Source of the DNA: Acidiferrobacterales bacterium
Lineage (GTDB): Bacteria > Pseudomonadota > Gammaproteobacteria > Acidiferrobacterales > Sulfurifustaceae
DNA length: 10,253 nt
Reading direction: 5' to 3'
Assembly (NCBI GenBank): GCA_919902095.1
Contig: CAKKQL010000148.1
Span: 1 to 10,253 of the forward strand
How positions within the stretch are numbered: position 1 is the stretch's first letter; every line of letters begins with the position of its first letter. The notes under the pieces are model-generated. The model made no database searches. It was not told the origin of the DNA and saw only the letters and a list, made by a program, of their open reading frames with translations. This document shows positions 1 through 6,026 of the stretch, in pieces. The position numbers were made by a program, and so were the translations under genes.

Positions 1-770
1 ATTGTACCTACAGACATGAGACTGTCTGTATAACCTACATGGAAAAGCGGACTGCCGGAGTCGATTACCACCACATGCGTCAGAGAGAGGGCTGTATTCC
101 CAAACATCAGGACAGCTGTACCAATGCAGGACCGAGCATGGCTTAATTGGAACAGATTAAAGATGCCATATAATATAATCATCAGCATGATCATGGACAC
201 GCACAACCACACATACAGGGAAAAAAGCGGCCAATGGTGGCCAGTGAAGAACGGCGCCACCGTGGAGAGAAGCGACTGGAGATAATTCTGACCAAGGACC
301 GGAACGTAGTTTGCCTCCAGTATGTACAGCGCGATATTTGCGTACCTGCCGCTGTGCAAAGATGCAAGATTGTCTGAAGGATGGAGTGCTAGTGTAGTGC
401 GAGGCTCGAGCCACACAGCCAGCAAAATTATGGGGGTAAGGATTATTACTACAGCCAGCAACACCTTGCGTCGAGAGATGGCGGTGATCGCCTCCTGTAT
501 GTGGCCTCGAATCCGATAAATCGTAATACTGCTCAACAGGAACATGGCAAACAACGCGATCCAGAGCCCTGTCCTGGCATCATGTGACGCTAATATCCGG
601 TAAAGCAGCACGAACAGGGACAGACCAGAAAAGTAGCTTACGCCAATCTTAAGTGCCAGCGGATGATGCATTTCGTTCGGTAGCAGGGAATAAACCGACC
701 GCCCGGCAAATATAGACAGGAGCACCAGAACAAGATTCAGTGCTACGAAACTGAACACAGAGATAAACAT
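1..770 (-). CDS. Polytopic integral membrane protein, C-terminus cut by window edge
   Basis: An uninterrupted frame starts at the ATG at 768-770 (reverse strand) and stays open to the window edge, giving 256 codons without a stop. It begins MFISVFSFVALNLVL. A GGGAAAG sequence at 775-781 lies four bases upstream of the start and could serve as ribosome binding site. Hydrophobic stretches suggest membrane spans near residues 5-22, 43-59, 67-84, 103-121, 191-214 and 220-235. A loop of about 70 residues between spans 4 and 5 contains SGRYANIALYI and LGQNYLQSLLS. The alternation of spans with one long polar loop is reminiscent of GT-C glycosyltransferases or other envelope polysaccharide membrane proteins, but I recognise no family signature. 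The base composition is visibly AT-richer than in the SDR and GMC genes, with AUA, CUA and UUA codons in use, which may mean a different origin. It points away from the next gene, so it probably has its own promoter. The coding assignment is firm; the function is unknown. Confidence 0.8.
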   Translation of the reverse strand, partial: MFISVFSFVALNLVLVLLSIFAGRSVYSLLPNEMHHPLALKIGVSYFSGLSLFVLLYRILASHDARTGLWIALFAMFLLSSITIYRIRGHIQEAITAISRRKVLLAVVIILTPIILLAVWLEPRTTLALHPSDNLASLHSGRYANIALYILEANYVPVLGQNYLQSLLSTVAPFFTGHHWPLFSLYVWLCVSMIMLMIILYGIFNLFQLSHARSCIGTAVLMFGNTALSLTHVVVIDSGSPLFHVGYTDSLMSVGT

Positions 771-1002
771 AGTTCTTTCCCGCTTTCTATACTTTTATAA
801 GGATGATGCTCTAAAGCTATCGGCGTGCTTGTGCGTCTCAATATATCCTACATATTTCCGCAACAGGAACGATCAACGCACATATTCATTCCTGCCTGTG
901 CACCATCCGTCATCGGACAAAATTATAAAAATGTTGATCAGCATGGGCTCAAAGAAGGGGCTCTTCATAATATCTTAAATCCAAGACCAGAGGCATATGA
1001 CA
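771..1002. other. AT-rich divergent intergenic region (about 230 bp)
   Basis: This gap separates the divergently transcribed membrane protein (minus) and small TM protein (plus). It is AT-rich, for example AATTATAAAA at 921-930, so it must supply promoters in both directions. The best minus-strand candidate is TATAGA (complement of 786-791) with TTTAGA (complement of 810-815), 18 bp apart. It lies so close to the ATG at 770 that the leader would be very short, so I do not assign it. For the plus gene, AGAGG at 989-993 is a plausible ribosome binding site. No convincing protein, RNA gene or mobile element is visible. A 118-codon plus-strand frame starting at 825 overlaps the next gene and looks non-coding. 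Confidence 0.5.
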
Positions 1003-1440
1003 ATGCGAAAAGCGCTCAAAGATGGTTCGCCCAATCAAGCAATAAATTACAGAGAGTTTGTCGTCAAGTCGGCCATATTCTCTGCCATCTTTTCCATCAT
1101 GCTGGCAATCGGCCTTGCGACCGGGCTGGTTTTCGGATTACCCGACGCCTACAGCCTGAAGGAGAGCTTGGTGCCGGTTAAGGAGCAGATCAAGAAGGAA
1201 CTGCAGAAGGACAGAACCCGGGTGAGGCTGCTGGGCCTGTTTACAACCAACCCCTACGCGCATTACCGGATGTCGTACATCGAGGAGGAGGCAGGCAACA
1301 TCAGGAACGCGATCGAGGAAATTGAGTTCGCGATCGGGCTGCTGGAACTCCATTCGCCCGACAAATCCGTGAAGGAGCGGTACCAGAACCGGCTCGGCGA
1401 ACTGAAGCGGAAACTCGCCAAGCCGCCGGCCGCCAAGTAA
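1003..1440 (+). CDS. Small single-pass membrane protein with a TPR-like helical C-terminus
   Basis: The protein has 145 residues from the ATG at 1003. I prefer this start over the in-frame ATG at 997 because AGAGG at 989-993 is nine bases from 1003 but only three from 997. A basic N-terminus is followed by one strong hydrophobic span at about residues 19-45 (VVKSAIFSAIFSIMLAIGLA and onward). The rest is charged and helical. Residues about 83-118, including YIEEEAGNIRNAIEEIEFAI, have the small and aromatic residue spacing of a TPR-like helix pair. The tail is lysine-rich and ends KRKLAKPPAAK. By the positive-inside rule the basic N-terminus should be cytoplasmic and the helical domain periplasmic. 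It converges on the SDR gene with a 16-bp gap and has no same-strand partner nearby. I do not recognise a named family. A scaffold or assembly role would be a guess. Confidence 0.7.
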   Translation: MRKALKDGSPNQAINYREFVVKSAIFSAIFSIMLAIGLATGLVFGLPDAYSLKESLVPVKEQIKKELQKDRTRVRLLGLFTTNPYAHYRMSYIEEEAGNIRNAIEEIEFAIGLLELHSPDKSVKERYQNRLGELKRKLAKPPAAK

Positions 1441-1456
1441 CCGCGCGGCCTGGCGC

Positions 1457-2317
1457 TTAGTCCAGCACCCGCGCGTCCACGTCCGCGAAGCTTCGGAATG
1501 CCAGGCCCAGCTTGTCGGCCAGGGTGAAATCCAGATTCGGATTCGGATGCAACAGGCTTACGAGGCTGTCGCTTCTGAAGCGCGGCCTCAGCCCCAGCGA
1601 CTCGGCCGCCCGGAGAAGCGTCAGCCCCAGCGCGCCGGGAATCGACACCGTCCTGAGCCTCCGCCCCTGTTTGACCGCGATCGTTCGGAGAATGTCCACA
1701 AGCATGAACGACCCGGGATGGGCGAGCGTCACCGGCCGTCTCACCGTGCCTGCATCCCAAGCGAGCGACCTGACAATGGCCATGGCCAGGTCGTCCACGT
1801 GCGCCAGCACCAACGGCTGTCTGCCGCCATCGAATACCGGAACGATCGGAAGCCGTGTCAGGCGACACAGCGCGCCGAAGATTCCCTGCCCCGGCTCGCC
1901 ATAAACCAGGCCCGGCCGGAGCGCGATGCCGCCCAGCTCCAGCACCCTCCTTTCCACCGCGAGCTTGCCCCGGCCGTAGAAGGACGCGCATCCCTCGAAC
2001 GCGCTGACCGAGGAGATGAACACGACGTTCCGGACACCGGCCGATTTGGCCGCATCGAAGAGCAACTTCGAGCCGGCGACGTTCAACCATTGTTCCTCGC
2101 CCCAGGTGCGCGCACCGTAGTCGTAAGCGCAATGAATGAGCGAATCGACGCCAGCGAGCGTCAGCGGGTCGAGCGGTTCGCCGAGGCGGAAGCGGATATC
2201 CTCACCGGATGCGTTCCGCCGCAGTTTCCGCACCCGGTGTCCCTGGCGCCGAAGCTGTTCCAGGCAGTGCGACCCGATATACCCGCCGGTACCCGTTACT
2301 GCGCAGGTCTGGACCAT
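1457..2317 (-). CDS. NAD-dependent epimerase/dehydratase family protein (extended SDR)
   Basis: This 286-residue protein has an N-terminal Rossmann motif GTGGYIG at residues 9-15 (GxxGxxG), which binds NAD(P). The catalytic set is intact: serines at 102-105 in FISSVSAFEG, and Tyr114 and Lys118 in YGRGK (YxxxK). The segment LRPGLVYGEPGQGIFG at about 133-148 is typical of sugar-nucleotide epimerases and dehydratases. The length is normal to slightly short for extended SDRs (about 290-340). I chose the ATG at 2315-2317 because GGAG (complement of 2324-2327) sits six bases upstream and the Rossmann strand begins directly after it. A frame start 12 codons further upstream (2353) would place a non-conserved basic leader before the fold. 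It lies downstream of the GMC oxidoreductase on the same strand, so the two redox enzymes may act in sequence on a sugar or lipid. Family and catalytic residues are clear; the substrate is unknown. Confidence 0.9.
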   Translation of the reverse strand: MVQTCAVTGTGGYIGSHCLEQLRRQGHRVRKLRRNASGEDIRFRLGEPLDPLTLAGVDSLIHCAYDYGARTWGEEQWLNVAGSKLLFDAAKSAGVRNVVFISSVSAFEGCASFYGRGKLAVERRVLELGGIALRPGLVYGEPGQGIFGALCRLTRLPIVPVFDGGRQPLVLAHVDDLAMAIVRSLAWDAGTVRRPVTLAHPGSFMLVDILRTIAVKQGRRLRTVSIPGALGLTLLRAAESLGLRPRFRSDSLVSLLHPNPNLDFTLADKLGLAFRSFADVDARVLD

Positions 2318-2323
2318 GGTTTT

Positions 2324-2327
2324 CTCC
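2324..2327 (-). promoter_or_regulatory. Ribosome binding site of the SDR gene
   Basis: GGAG on the minus strand lies six bases upstream of the ATG at 2317. No comparable motif precedes the alternative start at 2353, so this site decides the start in favour of 2317. Confidence 0.6.
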
Positions 2328-2386
2328 GTCAAGCGCCGACGTGCCTCAAGCAAGCTCGGTAGAATTCCAAAAATAATATTTCTCGC

Positions 2387-2455
2387 CGCAGAGGCGCAAA
2401 GAACGCGCAGGTTTTTCTCGACGAAAGCTCATGTTTTCCTGTCGTCTTTGCGGCA
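2387..2455. repeat. Degenerate inverted-repeat element with CGCAAAGA arms
   Basis: The 151-bp gap between the GMC and SDR genes holds an imperfect inverted repeat. The exact core arms are CGCAAAGA at 2395-2402 and TCTTTGCG at 2445-2452. The arms extend inward as ACGCGCAGG (2403-2411) against CCTGTCGT (2438-2445), and outward as GCCGCA (2385-2390) against the end of CTTTGCGGC. The left arm has about ten extra bases, GAGGCGCA-like, which look like one more partial copy of the same CGCARAG unit. Short intergenic runs of CGCAAAGACGC-type units are, from memory, common in many bacterial genomes. This looks like a decayed copy. As RNA it could fold into a hairpin with a loop of about 26 bases between the GMC and SDR genes, but there is no clean following T-run to call an intrinsic terminator. 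Confidence 0.5.
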
Positions 2456-2468
2456 AGGAATCGTTAAA

Positions 2469-4070
2469 TCAGAGGTGCCTTAACGTTTCCATGGCGATGC
2501 GGCGGGCGTTGGCCATCATGGTATAGGTGAACGTCGTGGACGGAAGGGTTGGCAGCACGGAAGCATCCACGATATGCACACCGGGCATGTCCGGGAGGCG
2601 GCCGAGGATGTCGCTCTCGAACCTCTCCGGCGCCCGGCGCATGGGGAAAATGCCGCCGATGTGATTGCCATCCCCCGGCGTACCCGTCTGCATCAGGGGC
2701 AGCAATGGAAACGCCCCGATTTTACCCGCGTTCTTCAGCAGCTTCCTGGCTACGTGTCCGATTTTTCGTCCGGTTTCCGGGGACGGCACCGCCCTCAGCC
2801 GCAAGTGACTGCCACCGCCCGCGCGGTCCGGAAAGGCGCGAAGCTCGATGCCCCGGCATTCCGACGAGTCCAGATAACCCTGGATGACGAGGAGGCGGCC
2901 CGCCAGTTGGCGCACCACCGCCTGCCGGAAGTATCCGAACCAGCGGGCGGCCCGGCGCAGGCGCGCATGCGCAAGCTCGTTGAATGTATAAATCTGGAGA
3001 TGCACCGGATGCGCCGAAATCTCGGCGTCGAGAATCTCGATATAAAGCTGTGCCAAGGTATGGAGATCCTCCCGATCCACGTCGGGCTGACGCCGAAAGC
3101 TCAACAAGGGCAAAAGAAAATAGGGCTGGAATTGCAGTCGGAATTCCCGGTCGTGGGCCGGGAGCGAGTCGATAACGATTCTGGCGGTGGACAGGGGACC
3201 ACAGCCCAAAAACACGCGGCCAGCATCGAAGCTGACCGCCTCCTGGCTGTCCGCCAGCACGGCATGAATCCGGACACGGCCGTTTGCCTGCTGTTCGAGC
3301 CGTCGTACCACGATCTTGTTGCGATAGGCGAATCGCGGGTGTCGCTTGAGAATATCGAGCATGTCGGCGGCGTTCCAGATAGCGCCGTAAGGACAACCGG
3401 TGAGACAACGTCCGACCCGCTGGCAGGGTCTGCCCCCCTCGCCCGCTTCGGTTCTGACCGCCAGGCGGGATTGGCCGAAGTGGATTCCCTGAGCGTTCAG
3501 GGTCGGCCTGCTGCTGCGCATGCGGATCAGGAGGGCCTGCGCCTGGCGACTGAGGCCGACGGCTTTCCGTGGCGGGTGATGATACGGGAACAATGTCTCA
3601 AGCTCGTCGTGCGCACCGGCGATTTGCAGAACCCGCGCCACGGCCTCGTAATGCGGGGCCATCTCTGCCGGCCCGACGGGCCAGTCACGGAGATCGTCCG
3701 GCAGGGCGGGAAGCACGGATGCGCCCCACACATTGCTCAGACCGCCGCGGGCGTGCGACAGCAGGCAACGCGTCCCTTCCTGGGTCAGCCCGATGGACTC
3801 CTCCTCGGCATAGGGAAAATCCGAGCCATAACAGAGCTTCCGGGGAATACCGGCTTCCGGCGCCGACCGGTCTATCTTGGCGAGCATCGCCGGATCCCAG
3901 GCATCCCGTGGTTGCCGACTCAGCGCCTCGACGACTGAACGGATCTCCGGTTCGCATTCCTGGCCGACGTCCAGCAGGGTGACGGACGCACCGCCTTCCA
4001 GGAGCGTCTGCGCCGCAATGACACCGGACGGTCCGGAGCCGACGACATAATAACCGCAGGCGGAGTTCAT
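2469..4070 (-). CDS. GMC-family FAD-dependent oxidoreductase
   Basis: The protein has 533 residues. The N-terminus carries the FAD-binding strand and loop YYVVGSGPSG (GSGPSG at 11-16), followed by the acidic strand end TLLDVG. HARGGLSNVWGA at 106-117 matches the GGxSxxWG motif of GMC oxidoreductases. C216, C222 and C226 in CQRVGRCLTGCPYGA form a ferredoxin-like cysteine group also seen in the gluconate/sorbitol dehydrogenase-like branch. GNHIGGIFPM at 468-477 carries the probable active-site histidine (His470). The C-terminal GMC domain ends VDASVLPTLPSTTFTYTMM then ANARRIA. There is no secretion signal, so the enzyme is probably cytoplasmic or peripheral. The family oxidises alcohol groups of sugars, sterols or polyols with FAD; the substrate here is unknown. 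The ATG at 4070 is the only start compatible with the fold, though its ribosome binding site is weak. It lies upstream of the SDR gene on the same strand and diverges from the GT-C gene. Confidence 0.9.
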   Translation of the reverse strand: MNSACGYYVVGSGPSGVIAAQTLLEGGASVTLLDVGQECEPEIRSVVEALSRQPRDAWDPAMLAKIDRSAPEAGIPRKLCYGSDFPYAEEESIGLTQEGTRCLLSHARGGLSNVWGASVLPALPDDLRDWPVGPAEMAPHYEAVARVLQIAGAHDELETLFPYHHPPRKAVGLSRQAQALLIRMRSSRPTLNAQGIHFGQSRLAVRTEAGEGGRPCQRVGRCLTGCPYGAIWNAADMLDILKRHPRFAYRNKIVVRRLEQQANGRVRIHAVLADSQEAVSFDAGRVFLGCGPLSTARIVIDSLPAHDREFRLQFQPYFLLPLLSFRRQPDVDREDLHTLAQLYIEILDAEISAHPVHLQIYTFNELAHARLRRAARWFGYFRQAVVRQLAGRLLVIQGYLDSSECRGIELRAFPDRAGGGSHLRLRAVPSPETGRKIGHVARKLLKNAGKIGAFPLLPLMQTGTPGDGNHIGGIFPMRRAPERFESDILGRLPDMPGVHIVDASVLPTLPSTTFTYTMMANARRIAMETLRHL

Positions 4071-4101
4071 GGAGACAATGCAGTTATCCAGTGGCGCGGA
4101 T

Positions 4102-4116
4102 ACGCTATATCAGCGT
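4102..4116. promoter_or_regulatory. Palindrome (possible operator) in divergent promoter region
   Basis: ACGCT at 4102-4106 and AGCGT at 4112-4116 form a perfect 5-bp inverted repeat around ATATC. It lies between the divergent GMC and GT-C genes, at the place expected for the -35 region of the plus-strand promoter. The position suits a regulator binding site, but the arms are short and the idea is untested. Confidence 0.3.
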
Positions 4117-4127
4117 GGAATCAACGT

Positions 4128-4133
4128 TATAAT
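4128..4133 (+). promoter_or_regulatory. Candidate -10 box for the GT-C gene
   Basis: TATAAT at 4128-4133 is a perfect sigma-70 -10 consensus in an otherwise GC-rich area. The segment 17 bp upstream (CTATAT at 4105-4110) is a poor -35 match and overlaps the palindrome, so the promoter would be weak or activator-dependent. Transcription would start near 4140, upstream of both candidate start codons of the glycosyltransferase. Confidence 0.4.
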
Positions 4134-4224
4134 AATGGCATCTTAACCGGCATGAATGGCCGGCGCGCGCCTTGGCATAAAGGCCACACTGTTACCTGAC
4201 ACAAATACCGAACGAACCGGAAAG

Positions 4225-5910
4225 ATGGAACCGTCACTGAGTACCGCGGCCAAGGCGCGCTTGTGTAGCCTGGTCCAACGATGCTGCCGCTGGGACACGC
4301 TGATAGTACTCTTGCTTGTGATGGCGGCGCTGCTCATTCGCATCGGCTTCCTCGCGGAGTATCCCTATTCGATCTTCCATGAGGACAGCGGGCCTTATGT
4401 CGACGAGGCCGAGCGTCTGCTGGAGGGCCGGCAAACCGCCAACGGTCTTCCCGGGCGGCCGCTGGGATATCCGATATTTCTCATGGCGACCATCAGCCTG
4501 CTGTCGCCGGACCTGATTCATACCGTGGCGCTCCAGCATGTCCTGAGCGTGGTTTCGGTGCTGCTGCTCACATTCGCGTTGCGCATGATGGGCGTCAACC
4601 GCCTGCTCTCATATCTGTTCTTCATCGTCGCCGCCTTCTCGCACCGGCTTATCCATTACGACAACACCATCGGCGGCGAGACATTGACGGTCTTCCTGAT
4701 GTCGCTCTCGTTCTTCATCATGTGCGGGATGGCGCTGCGCCGCTGGAACCCGTGGGTGGCCAGCGCGCTGCTGGGGGTCATATGCGCCTATATGCTGCTG
4801 GTGCGCACCGGCAGTTTCTTTGTGCCGTTGCTGTACGCCGCGATGCTGGCGCTGCCGTTTGCACGCGGCATCCATCCGAGCTTTGGCCGACGGGCCCTGT
4901 TGATGGCGCTGATCGTGCTGCCGACCGTGGTGCTGGGCTATTCCATGATCCAGTGGAACAAGACTCACTATGGGCGCGCCACCCTGTCGCGGGAGGTCAA
5001 GCCGGTCATGGCATTCGTCATCGGCTACTCGGTGAACCTCGATGGCGGGATATACCCCGAGATCAAACGGGAATTAAGAGCGCCGGTGGAGGCGGGTCGT
5101 GCCAAGCTCACCGAGAACGGCTATACCGACAAGAACGGGGACAACGATTACCAGTGGGTGTTCAGCACCCTGAATCCCATGGATAAAAGCCGGGTTGGTT
5201 CTCAGGAGATAGAAGACCGGATCATATCCAGTCTGTTCTGGGAAACCCTGCTAACCCCGGAGACGCTCTGGCGCCATCTTTCCGGCCATGTCTGGCGGGA
5301 ATTGAATTTCATGCTGTTCGACAAAACCGCGACTGCGAATTCGGTATATTCGCCGCGCGTGTACCTCTATTTCACCCAGCGCGACGCCAAGTCGCTCCGG
5401 ATCGCCTTCGTGAGAGACGATATCGTTCCGGGAACGCTCATTGCAAACACAATTCCCGGTGTCATGGGCGAACTCCTGCAGCGGTTCACTACACGCTACA
5501 TCAGCCTGAAATATCACACCGAATACAAGAAGAAGCCGGGCATGATACGGGTGTACGCCGTTCCCGCCCTCGTGCTGCTGCTGTTCCTGCTGTTTTCCCT
5601 GCTCAACGGCTGGAATGCCTTGGTCTGGCTGGGCGATCGCTTGCGTGTGTTCGTCCTGGCTCCGCGCCGGATCAGAGACGGGCTTGTCGGGCTGGGCTCG
5701 TGGACGCATCCCCTGCCGGCGCGGCACGCGATGGCGCTGCTCGCTTCCGGCATATGGCTGGGAAACGCCCTGCTCTACAGCACCCTGCTGTATGCGCTGC
5801 ACCGCTACAGCTACTATGTGCTGACATTCCTTGTTTTCACAGCCGTCTATGGCCTAAGCCTGATAATCGAGCATTTGCGGGAATCCCCGGACGCGCGCAG
5901 CGGGCGCTGA
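4225..5910 (+). CDS. GT-C fold membrane glycosyltransferase, GT39/PMT_2-like
   Basis: From the ATG at 4225 the protein has 561 residues; an in-frame ATG at 4156 would add 23. I prefer 4225 because GGAAAG precedes it, whereas 4156 lacks a ribosome binding site and sits in the loop of a small hairpin (4147-4163). After the first membrane span (about 48-66 in the longer numbering) comes HEDSGPYVDEAERLLEGR, then GRPLGYPIFL at 100-109. An acidic pair just after span 1 followed by R-P-x-G-Y-P is characteristic of GT39/GT83-like (PMT_2) enzymes that use polyprenyl-phosphate sugars. About seven spans occupy 48-270. A soluble loop follows at about 270-460, then further spans near 466-486, 524-546 and 552-572. 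The active site should be periplasmic. It is alone on its strand between minus-strand genes. The DPM1-like enzyme at 7778-8692 could supply its lipid-linked sugar donor. Acceptor and sugar cannot be read from the sequence. Confidence 0.8.
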   Translation: MEPSLSTAAKARLCSLVQRCCRWDTLIVLLLVMAALLIRIGFLAEYPYSIFHEDSGPYVDEAERLLEGRQTANGLPGRPLGYPIFLMATISLLSPDLIHTVALQHVLSVVSVLLLTFALRMMGVNRLLSYLFFIVAAFSHRLIHYDNTIGGETLTVFLMSLSFFIMCGMALRRWNPWVASALLGVICAYMLLVRTGSFFVPLLYAAMLALPFARGIHPSFGRRALLMALIVLPTVVLGYSMIQWNKTHYGRATLSREVKPVMAFVIGYSVNLDGGIYPEIKRELRAPVEAGRAKLTENGYTDKNGDNDYQWVFSTLNPMDKSRVGSQEIEDRIISSLFWETLLTPETLWRHLSGHVWRELNFMLFDKTATANSVYSPRVYLYFTQRDAKSLRIAFVRDDIVPGTLIANTIPGVMGELLQRFTTRYISLKYHTEYKKKPGMIRVYAVPALVLLLFLLFSLLNGWNALVWLGDRLRVFVLAPRRIRDGLVGLGSWTHPLPARHAMALLASGIWLGNALLYSTLLYALHRYSYYVLTFLVFTAVYGLSLIIEHLRESPDARSGR

Positions 5911-5925
5911 ACGGCACCCGCCCGG

Positions 5926-6004
5926 CTTCGCCATGGTCTGCTCGAGCAGGTCGGCGAGAAGACTCGGCGCAAAACACCGGCATCGCCGCCCGGATGCTGC
6001 CGGC
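5926..6004 (-). pseudogene. Relic of the 3' end of a family-2 glycosyltransferase gene
   Basis: The convergent gap 5911-6026 carries a decayed copy of the last codons of a DPM1-like glycosyltransferase gene. Read on the minus strand, 5926-5961 encodes LLADLLEQTMAK, against LLADLLKQIMAK at the end of the intact gene at 7778-8692 (10 of 12 residues identical). At the DNA level 27 of the first 33 bases (5926-5958 against 7781-7813) match. Most differences are synonymous third-position changes, so the relic derives from a diverged paralogue and not from a recent copy. Weaker similarity continues upstream to about 6004 (GGCAGCAT and GGCGAT shared) but needs a 1-bp frameshift. The stop codon after AAG is lost. 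There is no start and no remaining glycosyltransferase domain, so it is non-functional. It lies directly downstream of the radical SAM gene, implying rearrangement. Confidence 0.6.
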
Positions 6005-6026
6005 GCTTGGGCTGAAAGTACCTCAT

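Noticed and set aside
825..1181. 118-codon plus-strand frame in the divergent gap
   Set aside because: It overlaps the start of the better-supported small membrane protein in another frame, has no ribosome binding site or domain, and reads like translated intergenic DNA.
1436..1470. Bidirectional terminator between the convergent small membrane protein and SDR genes
   Set aside because: The 16-bp gap is GC-rich, with no clear stem followed by a T-run on either side.
1547..2362. 271-codon plus-strand frame opposite the SDR gene
   Set aside because: It is Arg-, Pro- and Gln-rich antisense translation over an SDR with intact catalytic residues; no independent support.
2574..3938. 454-codon plus-strand frame opposite the GMC oxidoreductase
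   Set aside because: It is antisense to a clear GMC gene with intact motifs. Its length is explained by high GC in the opposite frame, and its protein has no recognisable motif.
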